A DNA stretch of 64,000 nt from Liolophura sinensis (GCF_032854445.1 NC_088297.1:16379127-16443126); one strand, 5' to 3'; positions 27,132 through 38,254 are shown, counted from the first letter of the stretch. The notes: generated from the letters alone by a model not told the origin. Translations and numbers: made by a program.

Positions 27132-27366
27132 CAGCAGCAGACAGGACTCGCACGATGTATGTTGCCCAAGTCTCTGTCAGGCAGCAGACTGTCTTTGACG
27201 GCCTTGTTAATACTTGTAGATTTCCGAAATGGGGGCCAATAGCACCTGGTTTTGTTAGCAGCCAGATGGACTCTAGTTCATTTTTGTTTTCAAAAACCAG
27301 AACAACATACATTTTGGAATTTCTGTGAATAGAAGCAAATTTCATTTGTTCAGTACATTTGCACAA
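27132..27366 (-). pseudogene. candidate first exon of a minus-strand gene beside the TNP2-like remnant
   Basis: A minus-strand ORF runs into a good splice donor at 27131 (CTGCTGCTG|GTGAGTATTC). The likely start is the methionine at 27342 (MKFASIHRNSK), giving about 70 residues before the donor; an in-frame ATG at 27366 is the alternative. The content (for example VVLVFENKNELESIWLL) is not a family I can name. It lies just downstream, on the same strand, of the TNP2-like C-terminus, and upstream of the exon-like ORFs of module C. A second ORF carried by the same transposon is therefore a reasonable inference. Confidence 0.4.
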
Positions 27367-27518
27367 ATTGGGCTTGTGTTATATTTACATTATTTTATAC
27401 TTTTCTTGGATAGTGTTGTTTCACAAGCTAAGGGTGAGAAAAAAACAGGTTAATATTCTATTTCTAAGTATTTCAGTCAACAGAAGTGAGTGATTTTCAG
27501 AAACATCTACTATAGTTT

Positions 27519-28425
27519 TTAGTGTGACAGACTTGTGTGGAGAACAGGAATTGCTACATGGACATTTCGGTATGGCAGTAAAACATATTTCGTTTGCATG
27601 GCATGGACACTATCGACACAGAGATTGTCTTCCAGGCTGGACACTTTTTTGATTTGTAGACGTTTCCAGTCCAACGGATAACTTAAAAAGAGCTTATTCA
27701 CTCTGAAGACATGATACACAACAAATAGCCCATCTTTACAGTCCAGTATATGCCTGACAAGAAATATCTTTGATTTAATAGCGACGCAGTTGTTGCCTGT
27801 GTTTGTAGTTATGCAAAATGCACTCATATTTACTTTATTTTATTGGGAACAGATTTCCAGCAATGTTCGTGTTAGAAGGATCCATTTGAATGTTTTCCCT
27901 TGACTTACAGTTTACCATCAGCATAAGACTCCTCACTTATATTTGAAAAGTTTGACTGCTCTCTTAATCGCAATATTATCTGCTCTAACGGGGTGGATTG
28001 CTTTCTGACAAGTCTTTTGAGAGATTTTAAGTTCTTACTTTACTTAAGTTCTCATAAGTAAAGGCAAATGTTGTGTCGAGAGGGCCATGTAATTTTACGT
28101 CCTCTGCCAGGTGAACCAAGTTCTTTACATTATATGCTACTTGGTTGTTACCTTAGACCTGTGAAAAATGCTTGACAAAATGTACAAGAAGCTGGTGCAC
28201 ATAATCTGTCAGGCTTTCACACAGGACTGGATTCAAAAGTATGCTGACACCAACTGAGAGTAGCAGAAAGTTATTGTATATTTCACCGCTACTTTCCCTT
28301 CAACACGACCATGCCAGTATAGACGAGGGACATGTGGAATTCCGTAGCTTTCCACCTATCCAACTCCGACAGCGAACGAGGGCATTTGATATTTCAGTTT
28401 TTGCTTGAAGCCACAAACGAATGGT
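27519..28425 (-). pseudogene. TNP2-like (CACTA/EnSpm-type) transposase, C-terminal half
   Basis: Read on the minus strand from 28425 down. The sequence first gives a PRSLSELDRWKATEF segment followed by VYTGMVVLKG, then NNFLLLSVGVSILL and NVKNLVHLAEDVKLHGPLD. The last ORF (27519-27827) ends in VDSVHAMQ and NVHVAIPVLH motifs. This order is that of the large transposase-like proteins common in cnidarian and lophotrochozoan genomes and usually placed with TNP2/CACTA transposons; the family name is from memory and moderately sure. Several stops and frameshifts lie between the segments. The N-terminal half is at 40661-41690, separated by a 12-kb insertion whose 6-bp target duplication TAATGG starts at 28426. 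Confidence 0.7.
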
Positions 28426-28431
28426 TAATGG
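28426..28431. other. target-site duplication, left (TAATGG)
   Basis: TAATGG directly precedes the element at 28432 and recurs directly after its far end at 40655-40660. The coding sense of the split TNP2-like transposase stops on one side and resumes on the other, so this is a genuine insertion duplication for the whole 12.2-kb unit. Confidence 0.85.
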
Positions 28432-28873
28432 CCTCGGACCCCCATTAATTTTCCATAAGCGACAATGTTAACGTCTAGCGCTGTAGCTCAGTCCCAAACA
28501 TTCCGTGGCCAATAAGCCTTGGTGCATACCTGGCCCAGCCTGTGAGAAAGAAGCCATAAAAATCTTGACATAGGTTGACCGTCAAAATCTGGACCTTTCC
28601 ATGCCGGCAGCTGGGAGGCGTGTCTACCAACGCCAAGGGGACGTCACTCGCAGCCTCATCACTACCTCACATCTTGTGTCCTCTCACCCAGAATTTCAAC
28701 CTTTCATCAATAAAGCTCATACCTCCTCAAAGTTTACACAGTTTCCAGCATTTTAATGCCAAGCATGCACCTGTGCACCAAAAATGGATGCTTGGGAGCA
28801 AAAAAAGACTTTATACCCTAAAATTCACAGAACTACAATCGAAAAACGGAAGTTGTAATGGGGGTCTGTGTCC
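28432..28873 (+). repeat. 442-bp terminal direct repeat, left
   Basis: Starts CCTCGGACCCCCATTAAT and ends GGGGGTCTGTGTCC. It contains AATAAAGCTC (a possible polyadenylation signal) near 28710. The right copy at 40213-40654 has the same length. Two further single copies lie at 42984-43426 (inverted, with its own near-perfect 6-bp flanking duplication) and 55555-55905 (inverted, diverged). Confidence 0.9.
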
Positions 28874-29732
28874 TATCGCACCAGCCAGCTTTTTTCAAAA
28901 TCAATAATTTTTGCACCACATAATTCCTGACACTTCTGAACCTCACAGGCAAAATTAGGGCTTGATACATGCAGAAACTTTGGAGTTGGATGAATTCAAG
29001 TTGGGGTACCCCCATCTTGGACATGTGTCTTTTTTCAGGGTAAAAAAACTCTGAAGGGTAAACTTTGAAGCTTAGCAGTGCATATACCGTTCGAGATATC
29101 TCCATCAGGTCAACTGCTTTGGAAAGACAAGATGTTTATCTGCAAGAAAAGTTAAAAAAAATCACAATGACAGAGCACTTTAGACTTTTCAAAAGCAACC
29201 ATTTAGAGAAATATACATTTTTAAGAAGACTTTTCTACTCAGAGCAGCTTTAAATATCAAAGTTACAAGCCAAAAGTGTCAAAGCATACATCAAAATATA
29301 GGCAATTTATCTGACAATTAAATGTCAAAATAAAAGACATTTACTTTAGCAACTACGTGAAAAAAATTGACTGACAGTGTGGTAGGGGGTATCAAAGCGA
29401 AAATTTTGGAACAATCATTTGTGACCAAAATCAAAGCAAGAATAATGCCTCAAGGTGATGAAGACCTACTCACAGGCACTTTTTCAGTGGACAGGACTTA
29501 AGAAAAGACTAGTATCCCAGTTCCCCACTGAATAACATGATGAAACCCTTTAAAAGACCACCCAGTTAGGCGCACTGCCCTCCTCCCCCATGACTGCTGA
29601 TTGGCTGACCAGCTCACCATGCAAAAACCTCCCAGCACCATTGCTGTTGTCTCACAGCAGGTTATTACTCTGCACAGTCACATCAAAGGGTGTCACATTG
29701 GCATCTACAACATATAAACGGAGAGGAAAAAT
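28874..29732. other. leader region of the Mutator-like element
   Basis: Between the left terminal repeat and the first recognisable transposase ORF. ORFs here are short and I recognise nothing in them. I found no inverted copy of this segment near the right end of the element. Confidence 0.5.
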
Positions 29733-30882
29733 ATGAATTTAACATTTCCAATCAGGCAGCCACCAAGTACACCTATATTGGCAAGTCTGACAGTTAACAA
29801 GGCTAACAATCTACCCCAAAACACCACGAAGGGAGACAGAAAGAGGAAACAGTCTAGATTTCAAGCTGGAAAGGCCCAGGATCGCTCAAATAACCTGTCA
29901 GCACTTCCAGACATGCTGAATCCTCTGCCTGGGTGTTCCTTGACGGACACAGATTTCCAGCCCAATCAGGAGGCTGTAAGAACACACCAGCCTGACACAA
30001 AGAGAATACAGCGGCCAAGACGGTGCAAGGTAGATTCCACAGCTGGATCAGACAGAGATACACATGCGCGGGAATGGGCTGCTGAAGGAATGCGACTCAT
30101 AGATATACAGAAAATGGTGTGTATATGGAACAAAGTTATGCTTGAGCACAGTGAGACCAAGGACCACTGTCCACTGCCCAGGTTAGAGATAGCTGCAGAG
30201 AAAAAGTGGGGTTTAGCCTGGGCGTTCAGTTTAAGTGCTGTGACTGTGACTATGTATCTGGCTTCCACAAATTCTACAAAGAGGTAGAATGCAACAGACC
30301 TGGCCAAAAAGCTGTAGCGGTGAACCGAGCTCTTCAAGTAGGCCTCCAGGACACACCAATGGGGAACACCCGAGCCAGACTCCTATTTGCAGCGATGGAC
30401 GTGCCGCCTGCCACTCGTAGGAACATGAATCGCACTGCAAACCATGTCGCATCTGCAATCGCAAAGCTGAACAGAGAGGATATGGCAAATAAGGTGGAAG
30501 AGGTAAAAGCATACAAAATGCAAAGAGGAGAGGATGATAGCACAATAGATCTGGCCACAGACACTCGCTACAACAGCATTACCATAACCAGTCCCATGAA
30601 ACCGGGCCAGAATGCTCCACAAGCCATTTCCCTGGCTGTGGAGACATCAACAGACAAGCAATACATTGTCTCCGCAGCACTGAAGAATAAATTGTGTTGG
30701 ACTGGGTCCTGGCTGAGAGGAAAAGGCTTCCAAGTAAAGTGCCCTGGAGGACACGAGGAGTGTACAGCAAACACAAACCCACATGTCCCCTGGTCCGAGT
30801 ATAATATGGGGAACGAGATTGGCGAGGGATTGGCGAGGCAAGGTGTTTTAGCCAAGCATGTAACCACGGATGGTGACTCCAG
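29733..30882 (+). pseudogene. Mutator-like transposase, N-terminal part
   Basis: Two overlapping frames cover the N-terminal part of a Mutator-like transposase of the kind often annotated in lophotrochozoan genomes. Frame one (29733 to about 30230) has a basic, low-complexity N-terminus, then REWAAEGMRLIDIQ and AEKKWGLAWAF. A frameshift near 30230 moves to frame two, with CCDCDYVSGFHKFYKEVE, NRALQVGLQDTPMGNTRARLL, DTRYNS, NKLCWTGSWLRGKGF and CPGGHEECTAN, ending at TTDGDS where the copia element starts at 30883. CCDCDY and CPGGHEEC supply possible metal-binding cysteines and histidine. Transposases of this type act in the nucleus on their element ends. The C-terminal part resumes at 38542. The frameshift shows the gene was already dead or is a miscall. 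Confidence 0.8.
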
Positions 30883-31148
30883 TGAAAAGAGTCAACAACA
30901 CATCCAGTACGGGTACATGTAATCCTTGTATTCACCACAAACGATTTCCTTTACAAGACACTACAAAACACATGTGGCCACCACCATACACACATAAAAA
31001 CTGCTGGTCATCCTCTCCCTCTCCCATGCTCCTCTCTTCCCCTGAGCCTTCTACTGGCCAGCTTCCCACACTCAGGGTTATGGCCCTTTGGACTAACCAC
31101 ACATGCATAGCCCTCTATTACAAGTGAGAGCAAGAGATAGGATTGACA
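30883..31148 (-). repeat. copia I 3' LTR (with respect to its coding strand)
   Basis: TGAAAAGAGTCAACAAC at one end and GGATTGACA at the other. It is preceded by the target duplication TCCAG at 30878-30882. Against the other LTR I count three differences (two near 30945, one near 31113). Confidence 0.92.
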
Positions 31149-31376
31149 GATTCCCCATTTTTTTTATAAACAAACAAAGACCTTTTTTTTTTCCTTCTTA
31201 TCACATAAGCATGGCATACAGAACGATTTTCATTTACAACCAGCCCAATACCCCAAAGTAACCATATTAAAATATCCATATAATATGTGCTAGCAGGATT
31301 CTTAATAGAACTTATAAAAATTGACACTTATATAAGAACCACAGTTTAGTACAACAACCTGTGATCTACAAATGAT

Positions 31377-31562
31377 TTTTTGTTTTTTTTTTTTTTTTTG
31401 ATTGGTGTTTTACGCCGTACTCAAGAATATTTCACTCATACGACGGCAGCCAGCATTATGGTGGGTGGAAACCGGGCAGAGCCCGGGGGAAACCCACGAC
31501 CATCCGCAGGCTGCTGACAGACCTTCTCACGTACGGCCGGAGAAGAAGCCAACATGAGCTGG
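31377..31562 (-). mobile_element. SINE-1, 5'-truncated, inserted in copia I
   Basis: A poly-T tract (reverse of the A tail) then TTGATTGGTGTTTTACGCC and the SINE-1 body down to CAACATGAGCTGG. It is flanked by a 12-bp duplication TCTACAAATGAT at 31365-31376 and 31563-31574. The tRNA head is absent, as expected for 5' truncation during target-primed insertion. It lies downstream of the RNase H stop in the 3' part of copia I. Confidence 0.9.
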
Positions 31563-31576
31563 TCTACAAATGATGT

Positions 31577-32107
31577 TTACAAACAAATCATACCAGATTT
31601 CAGTACATTTACAAGATTCCATGTAGATGCACCCCGTTTAGTCAAACAATCTGACAGCTGCCATCTAGTCTCTACCCATCTTATGGAAGAAACCTCATTT
31701 TTAGCTACCATCTCCTTTATGCTGGCTAGATCCAGCCTTAACCTCTTCTCAGGCACTTGCTTGGTGGAATGAACACTGTCACATAAAGATTTGTTATCCG
31801 TAAAACAATGAATTTGAATGGAGCTGTCTTTGGCAGTCCCAACCAATATCTCATTCAACATATGCCGGAGATAACATGCCATATCTAAAGCCTCAACCAT
31901 GGCAAGAGTTTCAGCCGCCAAAGAACTTTTCACAACTCCTTTAATTTTATTTGATCTCCAAGCCAAAGGGCAGCATGTCCCATTGGGACTGACCAAAAAT
32001 TTCAGGAATCCACTCGCACTGGATACACCATCGCTTAAGTTTGCAAACGATGCATCACAGTATACATGCAGCTGAAGTTCTTGTATGTTTCCCAAATTGG
32101 GGAACAT
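31577..32107 (-). pseudogene. copia I RNase H domain
   Basis: Minus-strand ORF of 176 codons covering the end of the copia polyprotein. RNase H landmarks: YCDASFANLSDG (first catalytic Asp), SSLAAETLAMVEA (Glu), FTDNKSLCDSVHSTK (second Asp), and the closing LSDCLTKRGAS segment that ends copia polyproteins. It degrades the RNA strand of the RNA/DNA hybrid in reverse transcription. It is separated from the reverse-transcriptase ORF by a shifted frame near 32110-32247. Confidence 0.88.
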
Positions 32108-32246
32108 TATGTCACAGCTATCAGATTTCAGTCTCCTTATTACTTTATTTGCCCTGACAATGTCCCCAATTGTGGGATGTTTGAGACTGCAACTCAGTTC
32201 TAAATTGTCAAAGCATACATCAGGCCGAGTTTGAGTAGCAACCCAA

Positions 32247-33281
32247 TTAATGTCCCACTACACTACGTAATAACTTTGTCTCACTATCATTCAGCATCAC
32301 ATCCTTTTGAGTTGCCACATTTTCAGATAATGGTATGCTGACTAAAGAACGGATATAGGAGTTCTGATCAAGAAAAATGCTTCCACATGCATTTTGCTTC
32401 ATCTCCAAACCAAGATATTTTAATGCACCATCACTTTTCTTTCCAATTTTAAATTTTGAACATAACTTATCAACTACACTGTTCTGAAAACTCCTAGCTC
32501 CAGCCCACATAAAATCATCAACATGTATTACAAATAACCCACCTAACAAGGTACCCTCAGTCCAGTAAAAGAGAGCAGAGTCAACCGAGGATTGATTACA
32601 TCCAAGTTTAATCACCTCATCCCGGACACTAAAATACCAACATCTAGAGGCATCAGCAAGTCCGTACACACATTTGTTAAGTTTCCATAAAGTCTCCCCA
32701 TTACAAAATTCTAATGGCGTCTGGAGATATACATCTCTATTTATGTCATTGCCCTGAAGAAATGCAGCTTGAATATCAATTGTATTGCAAACCCAGGAGA
32801 AGGTCTTGGAGATGGCAAGAAAAACTCTTAAAGTTATCAGTTAAAGGGAATCAGTTATCAGGGCATTTAGTTCTTCAAAACCACGGGCCACCAGCCTAGC
32901 CTTGATTTTACTTTTCCCATCTGCCTTTTTTTCTGTAAGCACCCAACGCGTAGAAATATAAGGCTGACCCTGATCACAGACTTCTTCATAAACATTAAAG
33001 TTCCTCCAATTTTCAATTTCTGCCATTTTTGCCTCTAGTACGGCAGAACTATTGTTATCCATCTCAGTAATGCAAACTTCTAACGGTGTACATGATGAAG
33101 TATCTACAGTATCTGGGGTCTGAATGGTATCCCAGTTTTCTACGTCGTTTTCAAAGTCTAAAGCCTTTAATTGTCCGCTTTCTTTATCTCTTACATTAAA
33201 CCAGCTTTTACATTTCCCGGTGGCCTTACCTCCCCTACTCACAACTTCTGATTCAATCCAGGTTTGACTACCTTTGGGCAT
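32247..33281 (-). pseudogene. copia I reverse transcriptase, in two broken ORFs
   Basis: The N-terminal part (32841-33281) holds the conserved TRWVLTEKKADGK and KARLVARGFEE segments that open the copia reverse transcriptase. The second (32247-32669) holds CVYGLADASRCW and the catalytic site as HVDDF in place of the usual YVDD, a variant typical of GalEa-like copia lineages of aquatic animals (lineage from memory). Frames are broken between 32670 and 32840, so no complete enzyme is encoded. Confidence 0.87.
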
Positions 33282-33359
33282 ATACTTAATATGTGTTTTT
33301 GCCTTAGGAAACTTCCGATTACTTTGGTGCAGACCCAGAGCCGGTTCTATCTGGTTTGG

Positions 33360-34256
33360 TTAACCCGAAGAATGTTGCAACTTAGGTGGACTAGGTTCAC
33401 CCAAGAGAGACTCTGGGTCACTACTGCGGTCGGCTCTATCTAACAAAACCTCTTCACCCTCATCGAAATCACTATCATCCCTTGTGGTATGTTGAAACTC
33501 GGTTCCAACTTTTACTAATCTACATGGGTGCACTCTTACGTATACACTACCATGGCGAACAAATACCACTTTTCCCTCTTGGCCAAGAACCCTACCCGGT
33601 CCTTTCCACTTCTTCTCCCGCTGATAGTACACTAAATCACTTGTTTTATACACTGTGCCAGAAGAGTGTCGTATTTGCGATCGCAAAGCTCTCCTAATCC
33701 GATCAGAGGCTTCTGCCTTGACAAACGCCCTTCACCCTGAATGCAGTGCATTTAAATGTTCTGCAAAAATTTTTGAAACGGTCTTTCCTTCTAAGGCAGG
33801 TGGCTTATCAATCAACACAGATGGCAAATTGGGATTAGAGCCAAACACCAATTGATAGGGACTCCAGACATGCACCATTTGCAACGAGTTCTTCGCATTG
33901 ACTGCCCAAACAAGGGCTATTTCTAAGTCAAGATCAGGATTGTCTGTTATTATTTTACTAACACAGTCATCTACAATTGCATGATTCCTTTCACATATCC
34001 CATTTGACCATGGGCTCATACCCGCCGTAGTGCAAATTTCAATATTCAAATTGCCCGCCATGTCAAGAAAATTACAGTTGGCAAATTCTCCCCCATTATC
34101 GGTTAACATCTTCTTTGGGACCCCCAACCCACTACCAATCCACAATGTCATAACTTTATTTATAATAGTCTCTGGTTTCTTATCCCTGATAACTGCAGCC
34201 AAACAAAACCTAGTTGCCATATCAATTAAATGCAGAAAAGATTTCCAGATTTCCAC
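33360..34256 (-). pseudogene. copia I integrase core and C-terminal region
   Basis: The ORF at 33732-34256 holds the rve-type core: MLTDNGGEFANC carries the second catalytic Asp and SPWSNGICERNHA the catalytic Glu. The first Asp (VAMDLKEW) is in the preceding frame at about 34270, so a frameshift lies near 34250. The ORF at 33360-33686 has the WKGPGRVLGQEGKVVFVRHG segment of the integrase C-terminal region. The enzyme would insert the cDNA and leave the observed 5-bp duplication. Confidence 0.87.
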
Positions 34257-35472
34257 TCCTTTAAGTCCATTGCCACAACTTCATTAAATTCAGTGGCTAA
34301 TGGCAAACAGACAACAGGTCTTGGGGGTGTCTTCTTGAACTTTTTACATGTATCACACTCATTTGTAACTTTTTCAATAATTTGAATGCACGAGTCCTCA
34401 CAATTATCAGCATCATACAAAAGCTGTGCTAGTCTCTTAGAACTCGGATGGGCAAACTGTTTATGTAATTTCACAATCATCTTATATTTCTCAGATTCAC
34501 TCTTCTCCAGAATATTGTACAAAATACTATGCGAATCAGCGACTATGACTTCAGAATCACCCAAGGGGACACAATAATGTCCAGATGATGTACATTCCAA
34601 ATCAACTTGTTGCCCAAAAATTGAAGCCCTATCATGTTCTAAATCTAGCACAACCTTTGCGGCTTTCATAGATGGTTTCCCAAGCAATAAAGGAATGTCA
34701 CTATCAACAATGTCTGTTGTAATAGAACACTGGACTCCTGCTATTTCACACGGAAATGTCATCTTTCCTTTTGACACTAATTTTTGACCACTCCCAAATT
34801 TAAATACTGTATCACTGTCATCATATTTTACTTTTGCCAATTTTTCAGGAGGTATTGAATCCAGTTAACACTTCATCCAAGAGTCACCAGCAACAGTAGA
34901 TGTACAGGCACTATCTAAAACTGCAGCATTCATAGATTCACATGCAAAAACCTGCATTTCATTTGCCATGTTACCAGTGAAAAGCACTGCATGTTCTTCC
35001 TTCTGTTTTTCCAAATTCTCATACGAATCAGGACAGTCTCGGGCAAAGTGAAACACAGACTCGCAAATCCTACACTTAAGTGGCTTTCCATCAGCACCAT
35101 TTTTATTGTAAACTCTCCGTCCTTTTTGCTCAATTTCACCACTCCCAATATAGTCACTAGGATGCCCATATCCTCTACTTCGCCCACCAAAACCACGTCG
35201 CCGATTACCACGTCCTCCATATCTGCCCCGTCCACTGAAATCACCACGAATACCAGGAAACACACCGTGATTATTGTATCCAGAATACAGAACTTCTTGC
35301 TCTCCATCTGCCATGAACACTGGTTCCACCTTAATGGCAACTTCAGATTCCGTTCCCGAAATTGACTGCTTTCCAAAAAACTTTTTAAGGGAATGAGTCA
35401 GCTGTTTAAATAAAGTTGTGGTCTGGCTATAGTCTACCCCAGTTAAAACCAACTGCCGGTCTTTATGTGGCA
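34226..35472 (-). pseudogene. copia I nucleocapsid, protease and pre-integrase region
   Basis: The ORF at 34865-35472 gives an RGRGG-rich basic tract, a CCHC zinc knuckle (CRICESVFHFARDC) and the protease active site (VLDSACTSTVAG). It ends in a stop at 34865. The next frame (34226-34840) continues the protease (DIPLLLGKPSM) and holds the GAG-pre-integrase zinc-binding region (HKQFAHPSSKRL and CDTCKKF). At its far end the reading is cut by the insertion of copia II at 35478. Confidence 0.87.
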
Positions 35473-35477
35473 ATTCT

Positions 35478-35702
35478 TGTGAATCCTGTCCAGTTTCATT
35501 GTCGGACACTTTGTTTATACTACGTCATACTACTTCCTGTGAAGCGAGACTGTTATATACCTCCGGAAGCAGGAGAGTCAGACAATAGCTCAAGCGAGCA
35601 CGTGTTGACATTGTGGTGAAATTTGTCTTGTATAGTCCGGAATAAAAGTAGTATTGCATAGTTAAAGAACAGTGTTTATTGAAGTAATTTAGCGGAGTAT
35701 CA
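35478..35702 (+). repeat. copia II 5' LTR
   Basis: Begins TGTGAATCCTGTCC and ends GCGGAGTATCA. It contains GGAATAAAAGTAG (possible polyadenylation signal) near 35639. It is followed at once by the primer-binding site. Confidence 0.93.
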
Positions 35703-35703
35703 C

Positions 35704-35712
35704 TGGTAGCAG
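35704..35712 (+). other. copia II primer-binding site (initiator tRNA-Met type)
   Basis: TGGTAGCAG, one base after the LTR, is complementary to the 3' end of initiator methionine tRNA including CCA. It would prime minus-strand DNA synthesis. Confidence 0.8.
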
Positions 35713-35723
35713 TACAGCGTGAA

Positions 35724-36350
35724 ATGGCAACTAATTACAAACAGCCTCCACGGTTTGACGACCAGACAGCCTTCGAGACGTGGACAAGCGAAGTAGAAAT
35801 ATGGCGTCGGGTAACAGATTTACCAGCCGAAAAACAAGCCCTGGCACTTTCACTATCTTTATCAGGAAGGGCCCGAGAAACAGCTATGGAACTGCCTGCT
35901 GACGAATTAGCCTCAAGAGGTGGTATGGACATTTTGTTGACAAAATTAAAAACTGTATTTCAGAAAGAGATTAAAGACGCATCATATGAAGCCTACTCCA
36001 AATTTGACACTTACCGAAAATCTACCGATCAGTCAATGACAGAATACATAATTGGATTTGAACAATGTTACAATAAAGCCAGAAAGTTTGAAATGACTTT
36101 GCCAGATGCGGTTCTCGCCTTCAAGCTGTTAAACAGTGCAAACCTGTCTCACCAAGAACGACAACTTGCGCTTACAGCTGCTACAGACTTAACATTTGAT
36201 GCAATGAAAGGGTCCTTAAAACGAATTTTTGGTAATGGCTCAAATTCAGACACCCGTTTTGAAGGAATTCAAGTTAAAACTGAGAGTGCTTTTTACACAC
36301 AGAGACCCCCCAAGCAAAAAAACAAGCATTTAACTCCACTCAAGACATAA
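35724..36350 (+). pseudogene. copia II gag
   Basis: Open for 208 codons from an ATG 20 bases after the primer site. The start (MATNYKQPPRFDD), the W-rich WTSEVEIWRRVTDLP segment and a helical FDTYRKSTDQSMTEYIIGF region are typical of copia gag. The same layout is seen, diverged, in copia I gag (37713-38146). After the stop, a partial zinc knuckle (RCAICQSTYH) appears near 36405 in another frame and is cut by the internal deletion. The gag can probably still be translated in part, but without its normal C-terminal nucleocapsid. Confidence 0.85.
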
Positions 36351-36454
36351 GGACCCAAGAACCATTAAAAGGAACTAACCCCTTGAACAAATTTGGAAAG
36401 CGTTCTCGGTGTGCAATCTGTCAAAGTACTTACCACTGAGGCAACTCGGATTTC

Positions 36455-37364
36455 ATGCAAACGGTAGTGCCTGCCATACGGTCAGAACTGTGTGTGGGCA
36501 GGGAACAAAGCTCTTCATTTCGATACCTGGGGATGGAGCTCTTACAGTTCCGTCCTGGGGAACTCTACCTGCACCAGGAAGAGTATGCCAAAACCATACA
36601 TCCAATGATTCTTACTTGGGCCAGAAGACAACAAACTGATTCACCTTTGTCAGAAGAAGAAACCAACATCTACCGTTCCAAAGTGGGCCAAATACTCTGG
36701 TTAGCTCGCCAAAGCAGGCCAGATTTGATGTTTGACTCGTCAACATTGGCTGCAGGGGTAAAAAATGCAACAGTGCAAAATGTTGTTGAACTTAACAAAG
36801 TCATCAGGAAAATGCAAGCTGAACGTGTTGTTCTAAAATTTCAGCATTTAGGCAATACAGAGTTACAACAGCTTGTGGTATTCAGCGATTCCTCCTTAGG
36901 AAACCTTTCAGATGGAGCAACTCAAGGTGGTCACCTCATTGTGCTAATGGGGGCTGAAGGAAAATTTTCACCAATTCATTGGCAGTCAAAACGGATAAGG
37001 CGTGTTTGTAAGGAGCACCTTGGCTGCTGAAACGCTTGCTCTGACAGAAGGCATCGACAATTGTTTATTTTTGGCTAATCACTATGCCGAGATTACTGGA
37101 GGAAAAATTGGAGCTCAGTCGATACCCATTGTTTGTGTAACAGATTGTCATTCGTTGCTCGATGCAATTCGTTCAACAAAACATGTTGCAGAGAAACGGT
37201 TGCGCTTGGAAGTGAGTTATGTTCGGGAACTGGTGGCTGAAAAGCGTATCTCCAAGATTTTGTGGTCTGCTACAAAGCAGCAGCTTGCAAATTGCCTTAC
37301 TAAGAGAGGTGCTTCTGGAAATGTTTTGTTACAGGCAATCAGCAGCGGAGTCTGGAATTTATAA
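36455..37364 (+). pseudogene. copia II end of reverse transcriptase plus RNase H, frameshifted
   Basis: Frame one (36455 to about 37010) has RYLGMELLQF, QILWLARQSRPDL and FSDSSLGNLSDGAT (RNase H first Asp). Frame two (about 37010-37364) has STLAAETLALTEG (Glu), VTDCHSLLDAIRSTKH (Asp) and the closing LANCLTKRGAS. One frameshift at about 37010 separates them. Everything from protease to the reverse-transcriptase active site is missing upstream. Confidence 0.85.
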
Positions 37365-37470
37365 GCTGTCCAAAGAACAATATCTGTTATCTTATTACTA
37401 ATTTTGTTTGGCTAAATTAGAAAAAAAAAAACAAACAGTTTGTTCAAAATTATCTTTATTTTATAACTGA

Positions 37471-37482
37471 AAGAGGGGAAAT
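37471..37482 (+). other. copia II polypurine tract
   Basis: A purine run (AAGAGGGGAAAT) directly before the 3' LTR, the expected site for plus-strand DNA priming. Confidence 0.75.
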
Positions 37483-37707
37483 TGTGAATCCTGTCCAGTT
37501 TCATTGTCGGACACTTTGTTTATACTACGTCATACTACTTCCTGTGAAGCGAGACTGTTATATACCTCCGGAAGCAGGAGAGTCAGACAATAGCTCAAGC
37601 GAGCACGTGTTGACATCGTGGTGAAATTTGTCTTGTATAGTCCGGAATAAAAGTAGTATTGCATAGTTAAAGAACAGTGTTTATTGAAGTAATTTAGCGG
37701 AGTATCA
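37483..37707 (+). repeat. copia II 3' LTR
   Basis: Same as 35478-35702 apart from one base (ACATCGTGG against ACATTGTGG). It is followed by the target duplication ATTCT. Confidence 0.93.
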
Positions 37708-37712
37708 ATTCT

Positions 37713-38146
37713 GTCCCCTCAAGCAGCTTAAAAGCTAACACAGACTCCGGAAGAGACATACTGTACTTCTGTGTCCTTATATAAAGTTTTTCAAAATCCA
37801 TAACATATTCCTCCATGGTCATATCTGGTTGTTCCCGAAACCTATCAAAATCTACATACACTTCGTAGGCTTCCGAAAGTTCATCCTTTTTATAAATATT
37901 ATCTAAGAATGTGATTAGGGTTTTAACCCCATCTTCTTTATGCAACTGTTCCACACCTAATTCACTGAATACTTTGTCTCTAATAGTCCCATCAGTTTCA
38001 GGCAGGGATAATGCTATCGCTGGACCCTGCTTTTTTGGATCAAGTTCAGTTACTGTTTGCCACACCTTCACTTCATCCACCCATCTACTGTAGGGTTTAC
38101 TTTGAGCAAACAAGGGTGGTATTTTGTAATTGCCACCTGCCATCAC
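37713..38146 (-). pseudogene. copia I gag, N-terminal part
   Basis: Minus-strand ORF starting MMAGGNYKIPPLF, with WVDEVKVWQTVTEL and a helical FDRFREQPDMTMEEYVMDF segment. It runs up to the copia II insertion at 37708, where the reading breaks; gag continues at 35472 on the far side. It is clearly the homologue of copia II gag (35724-36350) but diverged, so the two elements belong to different families. Confidence 0.87.
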
Positions 38147-38254
38147 TAAGGTGGGGTTTTCAGCTGGGTAAAACTAGCCTATGCTCCAGCAACAACAGTT
38201 TTTTTTTTTTATTACCACATGTCCTCCACTTTTTCTTTCTTCTGGAATCCGCAA

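Larger units (their letters stand above)
35478..37707 (+). mobile_element. Ty1/copia retrotransposon II, internally deleted, nested in copia I
   Basis: 225-bp LTRs at 35478-35702 and 37483-37707 that I find to differ at one position (near 35610/37617). Target duplication ATTCT at 35473-35477 and 37708-37712. A primer-binding site (TGGTAGCAG) follows the left LTR, and a purine tract (GAAAGAGGGGAAAT) precedes the right one. Only 2.2 kb long: gag is followed directly by the end of reverse transcriptase/RNase H, so protease, integrase and most of the reverse transcriptase are deleted. It is a non-autonomous, very recent insertion in the gag of copia I, in opposite orientation. Confidence 0.93.

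Noticed and set aside
28575..28907. Plus-strand ORF of 110 codons, repeated at 40356-40685
   Set aside because: It lies in the 442-bp terminal repeats. The solo copies at 42984 and 55555 do not keep the frame, and there is no recognisable domain.
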